Positions 51,737-58,740 of a stretch of DNA of 64,000 nucleotides are shown here, in pieces. Below the pieces are notes generated by a model. The model was not told where the DNA came from. It ran no database searches and saw nothing but the letters and a program-made list of their open reading frames with translations. Source of the stretch: Fimbriimonadaceae bacterium (lineage in GTDB: Bacteria > Armatimonadota > Fimbriimonadia > Fimbriimonadales > Fimbriimonadaceae); the NCBI GenBank assembly GCA_019454145.1, contig CP075366.1:475564-539563 (forward strand), given 5' to 3'. The position numbers were made by a program, and so were the translations under genes. Numbering within the stretch: position 1 is the first letter of the stretch; every line of letters begins with the position of its first letter.

Positions 51737-51765
51737 AATTAGGCGGACAAAGCGTCCGCCTAATT
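51737..51765 (-). terminator. Terminator of the papain-like peptidase gene
   Basis: AATTAGGCGGAC (51737-51748) and GTCCGCCTAATT (51754-51765) form a perfect 12-bp stem with a 5-nt loop. On the minus strand it lies 6 nt after the peptidase stop and is followed by CTTCTTAT. It may also have ended nrdB transcription before the insertion. Confidence 0.8.
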
Positions 51766-51771
51766 CCAACC

Positions 51772-52455
51772 TCATTCTTCTTCAAATTCAAAGAAGGCAT
51801 ACTCTAAGCCCGTTCCAGCAGGCACTCTCTGATTACTGAAAGTCAGTGCCCAACCTTGTGGCGTCGGTTGCAATTGCCCCGATCCTCTTATAGGATCAAA
51901 AATTCTCAATGAACTTGGGTATTTGTAACCATTTGAATCTTCCTGGTACGACATTCCGGAAATAGCATAAATATGAGCTGTAGTGAACGACTGGTCGTTC
52001 CATAAGCTGAGGAGCACAGGCGTTTTTCTTTCCTTAATAGATTCAACAATTGAATCAAAGTCACTAGCCATATCCATTGGGTCACTCTTCACAACGGGTG
52101 TCACATCCAAAGACATCGTGAATCGCTTATTCTTGTTATTAACGAAAACACACTCTGTTAGTGGCTCAAATTCCTGGAAGCTCTTGATGGTTGTCACAAG
52201 AGAATCGCCATATACGATTTTTACAATATTAGCTTGGGAGACTGGTAGTTTCTCGTCATCTCCGAATTCGATACTTTTAATATTCATGGTTGCAAGAACC
52301 ATCTCCATGCCAGCCGCCCAGCACCAAACTAATGTTTCCTGGTAACGTTTTTTTGAAACAAAATTGGAAATTTGAACATTTTTAGTTGGTGGAGGAGCGT
52401 ATTGCTGAAGAGAGGATGATTGTAGAGTCAAGGCAAGAATGGTGCTTATTATCAT
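51772..52455 (-). CDS. Exported papain-like cysteine peptidase
   Basis: A 227-aa protein with a short hydrophobic N-terminus (MIISTILALTLQSSS) and a C39/C70-type papain-like fold. The catalytic Cys is in TLVWCWAAGMEMVLA, the His in TTAHIYAISGMSY and the Asp in LRIFDPIRGSG. Family members cleave peptides or act as secreted effectors; the substrate is unknown. It is somewhat AT-rich and lies between the RAYT fragment and the intact RAYT gene. Confidence 0.72.
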   Translation of the reverse strand: MIISTILALTLQSSSLQQYAPPPTKNVQISNFVSKKRYQETLVWCWAAGMEMVLATMNIKSIEFGDDEKLPVSQANIVKIVYGDSLVTTIKSFQEFEPLTECVFVNNKNKRFTMSLDVTPVVKSDPMDMASDFDSIVESIKERKTPVLLSLWNDQSFTTAHIYAISGMSYQEDSNGYKYPSSLRIFDPIRGSGQLQPTPQGWALTFSNQRVPAGTGLEYAFFEFEEE

Positions 52456-52503
52456 TTCCTAATTTATATATCAGAAATACAGTCGGTTGTCAAGTGAATA
52501 TAT

Positions 52504-52977
52504 ATGGCTAAGTGGCAGAACTTCTCAATTTGGCGGGGACGCCTCCCGCACTGGCGTGCGGATGGAGTCCAGTATTACGCCACCTTCCGCCACAAACGCC
52601 CGCTAGAAGACGCAGAGATAAACCTGCTGTTCCAGCGGTTGATGCGCGCGCAGAGGCGCAAGTTCGACTACCACATCCTGTGCGTGTTGCCCGAAAAAAC
52701 CGAGATGATCTTCACGGTCAACGAATCCCCCGATGGTTCGCCTTACGAACTCACGGACGTGATCGAAAAAGCCAAACGCCAGGCGGGGAACGCGATCATC
52801 AAAAAGAGCCAGGAGCGGTGGCCCCCGTTCTACACTGAGTGTTATGATCGCATCATCCGCGACGAAGCCGAGTTTGAATCCACTTGGGAAGCGATCCTAA
52901 GTTCACCCGTGGATACTGAACTCGTCGAAGACCCGAGCGATTGGTGGACAATCTTCGTCCCCGATGCACCGGAGTAA
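52504..52977 (+). CDS. RAYT-like Y1 transposase relative lacking the HUH motif
   Basis: A 157-aa protein homologous to REP-associated tyrosine transposases. The N-terminal WRGRLPHWRADGVQYYATFRHKRPL corresponds to the usual GHLPHW...YFVTFRL opening. The middle DYHILCVLPEKTEMIFTV aligns with the family's VVMPNHVHLL, but both histidines of the metal-binding HUH motif are gone (PEKTE). The tyrosine region FYTECYDRIIRDEAEF is retained. This suggests a domesticated or catalytically altered protein. A REP-like array begins 6 bp after the stop and another lies before nrdB. A broken copy lies at 51604. Confidence 0.8.
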   Translation: MAKWQNFSIWRGRLPHWRADGVQYYATFRHKRPLEDAEINLLFQRLMRAQRRKFDYHILCVLPEKTEMIFTVNESPDGSPYELTDVIEKAKRQAGNAIIKKSQERWPPFYTECYDRIIRDEAEFESTWEAILSSPVDTELVEDPSDWWTIFVPDAPE

Positions 52978-52982
52978 TAAAT

Positions 52983-53094
52983 ACACTGGTTAAACCCCAA
53001 TCTAAGAATTAACAGTAATTGCCCTCACCAAGTTTGGGGAAAGTTAGGGTGGGGTTGATCAATTCCCCCTACCTTTGTCAAACAAAGGTAGGGG
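52983..53094 (+). repeat. REP-like hairpin array, copy 2
   Basis: It begins ACACTGGTTAAA right after the RAYT-like gene, as in copy 1. It continues with CCCTCACCAAGTTTGGGGA and AGGGTGGGGTTG, and ends in a perfect 13-bp stem, CCCCTACCTTTGT (53066-53078) with its inverse at 53082-53094. The strong terminal stem has the same place as in copy 1 but a different sequence. It may also terminate transcription. Confidence 0.62.
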
Positions 53095-53113
53095 CACAAG
53101 CACAAGCGTGTAG

Positions 53114-53587
53114 TTACTCCTGTTTGTTATATGGCGGGTGTTTTCCTTTGACAGTGTCAAACTCTTGGTCAAACAAAGCATTAACTTCGGAGTTCTTCAG
53201 GTGAGTTCCCGTGAGAACGCGAACACGATCTCCCGTTAATAACCGGACTTTAGCCCAATCCCCTTCTTTTGTTATCAGAATAACTGTCCATTCATCAATA
53301 AGATCAGCGTCGGCCAGCGCCTTGATTTTTTCCCAAGATTCGGTGAGTCTTCCTTCACCTACATAGCTCGGGCGATCAGTTTCAACTGCAATCAATTTTT
53401 CGGCCTCTATTGGCAGGCCGTCGGCCGTAAGATGGTTTTCGAATTGTTCAAAGTGTTGCGCATTAGGAGGCGGAAACATGACATCGTCGAAAACCTTGAA
53501 TGCAAATACCGGAATAGCAATGATCACAACGATAAGCAGGATCAATGAAACAGTCATACAACCTTGCGATCTGAGCAATTTCAGCAT
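53114..53587 (-). CDS. Unrecognised single-pass membrane protein
   Basis: A 157-aa protein with an N-terminal membrane helix (VSLILLIVVIIAIPVFAF) and an acidic soluble domain. The stretch IDEWTVILITKEGDWAKVRLLTGDRVRVLTG looks like a small beta domain. I do not recognise the family. The start is ATG 53587. It stands alone between the REP-like array and leuA. Confidence 0.6.
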   Translation of the reverse strand: MLKLLRSQGCMTVSLILLIVVIIAIPVFAFKVFDDVMFPPPNAQHFEQFENHLTADGLPIEAEKLIAVETDRPSYVGEGRLTESWEKIKALADADLIDEWTVILITKEGDWAKVRLLTGDRVRVLTGTHLKNSEVNALFDQEFDTVKGKHPPYNKQE

Positions 53588-53659
53588 CTATTTCTCATAT
53601 TGCTAACGATTGCTAAACCCCTTCTAAATCTGCGCCGACAGGCGAGGAAATCTTAATTA

Positions 53660-54802
53660 CTACTTCTTGACCAACTCATACAGATCACCGTCCCCGACTT
53701 CTGTGCGGGTATCCGCCATTTCCAGGAAGTAGGTGTACAGTTCTTCAAATCGTTCGGCAGGGAAGCTGAAGCCAAGTTCGCTTAGTCGATGCTTGAGCCC
53801 ATGTCGACCAGAGCGTGCTGTGAGGATAATCTCGCTCTTTTCTGCCCCAACCAGGGATGGATCAATAATTTCGTAGGTGCTGCGCTCTTTGAGCACGCCG
53901 TCTTGGTGGATGCCGCTACTGTGAGCGTAGGCGTTGGCTCCAACCACGGCTTTGTTGCGCTGAACAAGCATTCCGGTGAGTTCGCTCACCATTTTGGAAA
54001 TCGCCAGCAGTTTTTTCGTATCGATCGAGGTTTCTAATCCGAATTTGTCTTCGCGGATGTGCAAGGCCATCACTACTTCTTCCAGGGAAGTATTGCCCGC
54101 TCGTTCGCCGATACCGTTGACTGTGACTTCAACCTGACGCGCACCGCCGATCACGCCGCCCAGAGTGTTTGCCGTTGCCATTCCGAGGTCGTTGTGGCAG
54201 TGGCAACTGAAAACGGCTTTATCGCTATTAGGAACATTGCTAATGAGGTCTGCGAATAGCTGTTGATATTCATCCGGGGTGGTGTATCCGGTTGTATCGG
54301 GAACGTTGATAACCGTTGCGCCCGCGCTAATCACCGCTTCGACAACTCGGTAAAGATATTCCTTTTTCGCTCGACCGGAGTCTTCCATGAAATATTCGAC
54401 ATCGTCGGTGAACTGCCGCGCCAGCTTGACCGCAGCAACTCCTTTTTCGAGCGCTTGGTCTTCGGTCATGCGAAGTTTGTTGACCAGGTGGTTTTCACTC
54501 ACACCTAGCCCAGTGTGGATGCGGCGTCGTTCTGCTGGTTTGAGTGCTTCTGCCGCACATTCGATATCTTTGGCAACCGCGCGGGTTAAGCCACAAATAG
54601 TGACTCCTTTGAGTTCGGTTGCAAGGGTATGAACGCTTTCAAAATCGCCGGGCGAGGAAATAGGGAAGCCCGCTTCAATAATATTCACACCTAAGTCAAC
54701 CAGAGCGCGACCGATCTGCAACTTCTGATCCATGTTCAGGCGCACACCGGGGCTTTGTTCACCATCGCGGAGAGTTGTATCGAAGATGTGCACTTGGTTC
54801 AT
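53660..54802 (-). CDS. leuA: 2-isopropylmalate synthase, short form
   Basis: A 380-aa enzyme of leucine synthesis (acetyl-CoA plus 2-oxoisovalerate). The catalytic TIM barrel has IFDTTLRDGEQSPGVRLN, INVPDTTGYTTPDEY, FSCHCHNDLGMATANTLGG and GIGERAGNTSLEEVVMAL. It ends just after the linker domain (RSGRHGLKHRLSELGF, VGDGDLYELVKK), so the C-terminal leucine-binding regulatory domain of full-length LeuA (about 500 aa) is missing. The product may escape leucine feedback, or it may be a related citramalate or homocitrate synthase. ATG 54802 is preferred; ATG 54820 is possible. Confidence 0.88.
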   Translation of the reverse strand: MNQVHIFDTTLRDGEQSPGVRLNMDQKLQIGRALVDLGVNIIEAGFPISSPGDFESVHTLATELKGVTICGLTRAVAKDIECAAEALKPAERRRIHTGLGVSENHLVNKLRMTEDQALEKGVAAVKLARQFTDDVEYFMEDSGRAKKEYLYRVVEAVISAGATVINVPDTTGYTTPDEYQQLFADLISNVPNSDKAVFSCHCHNDLGMATANTLGGVIGGARQVEVTVNGIGERAGNTSLEEVVMALHIREDKFGLETSIDTKKLLAISKMVSELTGMLVQRNKAVVGANAYAHSSGIHQDGVLKERSTYEIIDPSLVGAEKSEIILTARSGRHGLKHRLSELGFSFPAERFEELYTYFLEMADTRTEVGDGDLYELVKK

Positions 54803-54862
54803 GTTTGTTTTCCGGAGCATGCGGGAACCTGCCCGCCGATATACTTTCAGGGTACCGAAAAG

Positions 54863-54891
54863 TTGACCAATTTGTATGCCGAACCTAAGAT
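54863..54891 (+). promoter_or_regulatory. Sigma-70-like promoter of the NIL-domain operon
   Basis: TTGACC (54863-54868) and TAAGAT (54886-54891) are spaced by 17 nt. Expected transcription start near 54898 gives a leader of about 45 nt, in contrast to the leaderless arrangement seen at many other genes here. Confidence 0.55.
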
Positions 54892-54942
54892 GTTGGGTCG
54901 GTATTCATATCGCAATGCCAGGAGCGGTAATATCTTTAGGCA

Positions 54943-55182
54943 ATGGTCAGTATTGATGTGAACCTCACCGCCCGCGATCAACAGGTCGGCGAACCATGGA
55001 TTTGTCGCCTCTGCAAAGATTTCGACCTTCGGGTAACAATTCTAAAGGCGAACGTTGATACAGATTTCGGTTACATGCTCATCAATATCACCGGTGAGCT
55101 AGAAGAAGCCCAACGTGCAATCTCCTGGTTGATGACAACCGGACTCCATGTAGATTCTGAACAGCGCGCCGTCGGGGCATGA
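54943..55182 (+). CDS. NIL-domain (ferredoxin-like) small protein
   Basis: A 79-aa protein made of one NIL domain, the ACT-like fold found at the C-terminus of MetN-type methionine transporters and in some ferredoxins. The pattern EPWICRLCKDFDLRVTILKANVDTDFGYMLINITGELEEAQRAISWL is characteristic. It may bind an amino acid or act as a regulatory subunit. It overlaps the next gene by 4 bp and is divergent from leuA. Confidence 0.75.
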   Translation: MVSIDVNLTARDQQVGEPWICRLCKDFDLRVTILKANVDTDFGYMLINITGELEEAQRAISWLMTTGLHVDSEQRAVGA

Positions 55183-56084
55183 GCGACCACTCAGACCTAC
55201 TCAAACCTTACGTTCCGCCTGGCTTTGAGCCGTTTTGGCGGGAAACCACAGAAGAAGCCTTTGCCGCCGAGTTGGATTGGCAACGTACTCCACAAACTGA
55301 GTACCAATCCGACACCCACACTATAGAAACGTTCTCGTTCCGGGGAATTGACGGAGCAACTCGTTATGGCTGGTTGGCCCTACCCCATTTAGATGTCGCA
55401 CCCGGAATGGTCTGGCTCGCGCCTTATTCTCGGTGGTCGATGCTTCCGAACGAGTACGGCACTCGCGCTGGAATGGCGAGCATCAGCTTCAACTTCCACG
55501 GAGAGTCCGCATTCCACCAAGAAGAATACAAACCGGAGCGCGGTTATTTTGCGGAAGGGGCTTTGGATAAGCGAACCTGGATATTTCGCCGCATGTACCA
55601 GGATGCAGTAATCGTGACCCGGCTTTTTGAATCGCTGCCTCAAGTCGATTCCAGCAAAATCGTTGCCGCCGGGATGTCGCAAGGTGGCGGAATGGCAATC
55701 TGGCTCGGTGCGTGGTGCAAGTTGATTCGCGCTGTTGTGGCTGATGAACCATTTTTGGGCGCAATGCCGTTCGTTCTCACGGCAAAGGCCTTCCGATATC
55801 CTCTCAAAGAGTTGGCTGACCTCGCATTCTCTTCACTGGAGAATGAAGCGAGTGTCCGCAAAACTCTGAGCTATTTCGATACTCTCAACCAGGCCGCATT
55901 CTGTGAAAAACCAACTCGAGTAACTCTCGGGCTGAAAGATCCGGCAGTGAAGCCAGACCAAGTTCGTGCCATTTACGAAGCTTTGCCGGGGAAACGGCAA
56001 TTGGAAGAAATTGACTGGGGACATGACTGGCATCCACGCATGATCGAAGGTGCGAAAGAGTTCCTTGAACCGATCCTCAGATAA
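55179..56084 (+). CDS. Acetylxylan esterase-like alpha/beta hydrolase (CE7 type)
   Basis: A 301-aa cytoplasmic hydrolase. The opening DLLKPYVPPGFEPFWRETTEEAF and the fold order match the CE7/AXE1 family of acetylxylan esterases and cephalosporin C deacetylases. The nucleophile is in AAGMSQGGGMAIW, the Asp likely in LGLKDPAVKP and the His in WGHDWHPRM. Its start overlaps the NIL-domain gene (ATGA), so the pair is co-translated. Confidence 0.82.
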   Translation: MSDHSDLLKPYVPPGFEPFWRETTEEAFAAELDWQRTPQTEYQSDTHTIETFSFRGIDGATRYGWLALPHLDVAPGMVWLAPYSRWSMLPNEYGTRAGMASISFNFHGESAFHQEEYKPERGYFAEGALDKRTWIFRRMYQDAVIVTRLFESLPQVDSSKIVAAGMSQGGGMAIWLGAWCKLIRAVVADEPFLGAMPFVLTAKAFRYPLKELADLAFSSLENEASVRKTLSYFDTLNQAAFCEKPTRVTLGLKDPAVKPDQVRAIYEALPGKRQLEEIDWGHDWHPRMIEGAKEFLEPILR

Positions 56085-56087
56085 AAT
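56082..56087 (+). promoter_or_regulatory. -10 box of a putative leaderless promoter
   Basis: TAAAAT ends exactly 6 nt before GTG 56094. It overlaps the stop of the esterase gene. No ribosome binding site is visible. Confidence 0.5.
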
Positions 56088-56093
56088 CTATTA

Positions 56094-57095
56094 GTGATTT
56101 CACAACTGCTTGCTTTGGTGTTGGCGGCACCAGCAATCCCCGTCTCCACGAAATCGGTCAACGTCAACGGACGATCAATTTCTGCCACCGTAGCGAGTAT
56201 AGACTCCAAGCTCTACCAAGCCAAGGTCGTGACCGGAACTGGCCGAATTGGATCACTTGCGACACTGGAAAGCATGTCGCAGCAAGTGGGCGGAGTAGCC
56301 GCTATCAACGGGGCGTTTTTTGATGCGTATAGCGATAACAAAATCCGCAATACAGTTCAGACCCTCATATCTAACCGACGCCCAATAAACGCGAGCGATA
56401 TTGGTTGCGTGTTTGGAATGGGAGCGAGCGGTGACTACCGGATAGACCGGCTCAAGATCAGGGTTCGGGGCACGGTTGATCGGCAAAGTTGGTATGTGTA
56501 CCGATTCAACAACGATCCGGTGAGTGCCAGCGTCGCAATGGAATTCAATTCGGCATGGGGAAGGGAAACTGGATTTGATGGCGGATTGCAGGTTCAAGTC
56601 CGAGGCGAAAAAGTCACTTGGATCAGCCGAACTTCAACCTCCATTCCCACTGATGGATATGTACTTTTCTTTAAAGGAACAGAAGAATCCCAAGGGAAAA
56701 AGTTTAAGATGGGTTCTAGCGTCACCAGAACAGTTAACATTGATGCCCCGGATAAATCTTGGTGGGCTAATTGTCAAGAAGGAGTGGGAGCAGGTCCGAC
56801 TTTGGTCAAGCAAGGAAAAGTTGTTCTTGATGCAGAGGAAGAAGGATTCACAGATCCCAAGATTCTCACCGCCAGCGGCGCTAGAAGCATGATAGGCATC
56901 AATAAAGAAGGGAATGTGTTACTCGTTACCTCAAGCGGAACAGTTGCCCAGATGGCGGTTCTGATGAAGGAGTTGGGCTGTGTAGACGCAATGAACCTCG
57001 ACGGTGGAGCCAGTAGCGGGCTTTATGCCAACGGTAAAGCTGTTCGAAAAGAGGGCCGACTTCTCACCAACGCACTTGTGTTCACCCGCAAGTAA
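56094..57095 (+). CDS. Exported phosphodiester glycosidase (NAGPA) domain protein
   Basis: A 333-aa protein with a short hydrophobic leader (MISQLLALVLAAPAIPVS) and a NAGPA (GDSL-independent phosphodiester glycosidase) domain. Diagnostic segments are GVAAINGAFFD, GAGPTLVKQGKVV, ASGARSMIGINKEGNVLLVT and the C-terminal AVLMKELGCVDAMNLDGGASSGLYANGK. Family members remove sugar phosphodiesters from wall polymers or exopolysaccharides. It starts at GTG 56094. Confidence 0.84.
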   Translation: MISQLLALVLAAPAIPVSTKSVNVNGRSISATVASIDSKLYQAKVVTGTGRIGSLATLESMSQQVGGVAAINGAFFDAYSDNKIRNTVQTLISNRRPINASDIGCVFGMGASGDYRIDRLKIRVRGTVDRQSWYVYRFNNDPVSASVAMEFNSAWGRETGFDGGLQVQVRGEKVTWISRTSTSIPTDGYVLFFKGTEESQGKKFKMGSSVTRTVNIDAPDKSWWANCQEGVGAGPTLVKQGKVVLDAEEEGFTDPKILTASGARSMIGINKEGNVLLVTSSGTVAQMAVLMKELGCVDAMNLDGGASSGLYANGKAVRKEGRLLTNALVFTRK

Positions 57096-57151
57096 TTAAT
57101 TTTTGGTGACTCAGTGCCACCTAATCCGCTTTGGTATCGTACTGATTAATT

Positions 57152-57871
57152 ATGATCAGCACTTCGTTTGCTCTTTTTGCTGCTATCGCAACGGCTAAGC
57201 CATCTATTGCAGAATACACAGTTGCCTGGAAACCAAAGGTCAACGAAACAACCAAGCTCAACATGAAGTTCACCATGCAAGTGGATGCTGGCGGACAAAT
57301 GATGGAAATCATCGCCATGTTCAATATCAGTTCCAAAACCACCAAGATAGATGGTGATAAGGTAACTGAAGAAGGCTCAATGTCTGACTTCAAACTTCTG
57401 ATGAACGGTCAGGAAATGGGTGACATGGGCGGCGATACTCCGCCGGAAGGGGAAAAGACCACGATCGTCCGAAAACTGAACGGAGAAGTCGTCAGCGATT
57501 CGACTCCCGTTGAAATGGGTGGTGGAGAAAGAATGCAGCGATTCAACGCGTTCTATTTCCCAGAAAAACCAGTCAACTTTGGCGATTCATGGACTCACGA
57601 ATGGGCGGCTGACAAAGCGAAAGGACTCCAAAGCGCAAAAGCTAAATGGACTCTGGAAGGAGAAGAAGTGAAAAACAGAGTGGACTGCTGGAAGATTTCA
57701 GTCGTGTTTGCGGAATTGGACTCTAGCAGCGGAATGAGCAACATGGGAACGATTTGGCTCGAAAAGGCAAACGGAAACTTGGTTTATTCAAAGATGAACT
57801 TCCAAAACGTGTCTTTCCAAGAAGGAATGCCGCCAACCAACGGCGTAGCAGAAATCACACGCATTAAGTAA
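57152..57871 (+). CDS. Unrecognised exported protein (DUF6263-like)
   Basis: A 239-aa protein with a very short hydrophobic N-terminus (MISTSFALFAAIATA) and a mainly beta mature region. The pattern KLNMKFTMQVDAGGQMMEIIAMFNI, then the PEKPVNFGDSWTHEW block and a final GTIWLEKANGNLVYSKMNF, resembles DUF6263-type exported domains of unknown function. Its end overlaps the opposing DUF817 gene by 8 bp. Confidence 0.6.
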   Translation: MISTSFALFAAIATAKPSIAEYTVAWKPKVNETTKLNMKFTMQVDAGGQMMEIIAMFNISSKTTKIDGDKVTEEGSMSDFKLLMNGQEMGDMGGDTPPEGEKTTIVRKLNGEVVSDSTPVEMGGGERMQRFNAFYFPEKPVNFGDSWTHEWAADKAKGLQSAKAKWTLEGEEVKNRVDCWKISVVFAELDSSSGMSNMGTIWLEKANGNLVYSKMNFQNVSFQEGMPPTNGVAEITRIK

Positions 57872-58700
57872 TCGCACTATCAAAGGCGTCTATAGTACTG
57901 ATACTTCGGACGCCTTCTAATTGGGAAAGTCGCCTTTTGTATTCCGCGACAATTACCAGGCTGACCATCATGAGAAGTGTCCAGCTAATTATTTTCATTG
58001 CATGAACTGGTTGCCATTGTTCAAGTTGATAAGGGTATTTCCAAGCTCCAAAGTAGGTGGCCAAATTTTCAGCGATCCAGATCATAATCCCAATGAGAAC
58101 AAAAGCAACGGCCATCGGCATTCGCCATACTTTGCTAATGACCGTGTAATGAACCTGCGAACGACCAAAAATAACACACACCGCTACTAGCATCGCGATT
58201 CTCAGCAAGGTTGGCCACGAAGGGAAGAAGAATTGTGCGTATACAATTGCAGCGGTGGTCAAAGCTGTCATTGGCGTTGGCCAGTCAGTGCTTTTGAGAT
58301 CAAATTTCTTCCAAGCTAAACACATATAACTTGCCACGCTTGCGTGCATAAATCCGCTGTAAAGAGGCGCGCCAGCAATCTTCAATACGGAATGCTCCGG
58401 GTAGCTCCAGCTACCTTGATTCACCTTGTAAATCTCAAGCAAGAGACCGAGAAGATGAAAAATTGCTACAACTGAGGCATCGCGCCAAGTTTCTAGCTTT
58501 ATTTTCACCATCACAAACTGCACAAGTACGCATAAGAGAAAGAGTAAATCGTATCGAGCGATAGGCAGATGAGGCAAGAATTTTGTGATGGCAATAAGAG
58601 CAACTAATGTAAACGGAAAGCTACAAGCAATGATCTGGATGCGAACGAAATCCCAAAGGAAGTTAAGTCGCTCGCCTTTTCCAGGAAAATAAGCCCCCAT
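57864..58700 (-). CDS. DUF817 integral membrane protein
   Basis: A protein of about 278 aa with eight or so hydrophobic helices. Characteristic DUF817 stretches are NFLWDFVRIQIIACSFPF, GSWSYPEHSVLKIAGAPLYSGFMHASVASYM and ENLATYFGAWKYPYQLEQWQPVHAMKIISWTLLMMVSLVIVA. The function of the family is not known. TTG 58712 or ATG 58700 may be the start; no clear ribosome binding site distinguishes them. Confidence 0.85.
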   Translation of the reverse strand: MGAYFPGKGERLNFLWDFVRIQIIACSFPFTLVALIAITKFLPHLPIARYDLLFLLCVLVQFVMVKIKLETWRDASVVAIFHLLGLLLEIYKVNQGSWSYPEHSVLKIAGAPLYSGFMHASVASYMCLAWKKFDLKSTDWPTPMTALTTAAIVYAQFFFPSWPTLLRIAMLVAVCVIFGRSQVHYTVISKVWRMPMAVAFVLIGIMIWIAENLATYFGAWKYPYQLEQWQPVHAMKIISWTLLMMVSLVIVAEYKRRLSQLEGVRSISTIDAFDSAIT

Positions 58701-58740
58701 TGGCTTTTTCAACCAGCAGGGGCAGAGTTCTGTTCCGAAT

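Noticed and set aside
51554-51775. Minus-strand 73-codon frame across the RAYT fragment
   Set aside because: It is the antisense of the pseudogene and the nrdB-tail repeat and shows no family features.
54821-54942. Possible T-box or leader peptide in front of leuA
   Set aside because: No T-box sequence, Leu-codon run or terminator/antiterminator pair is seen on the minus strand; the gap mainly holds the divergent NIL-gene promoter.
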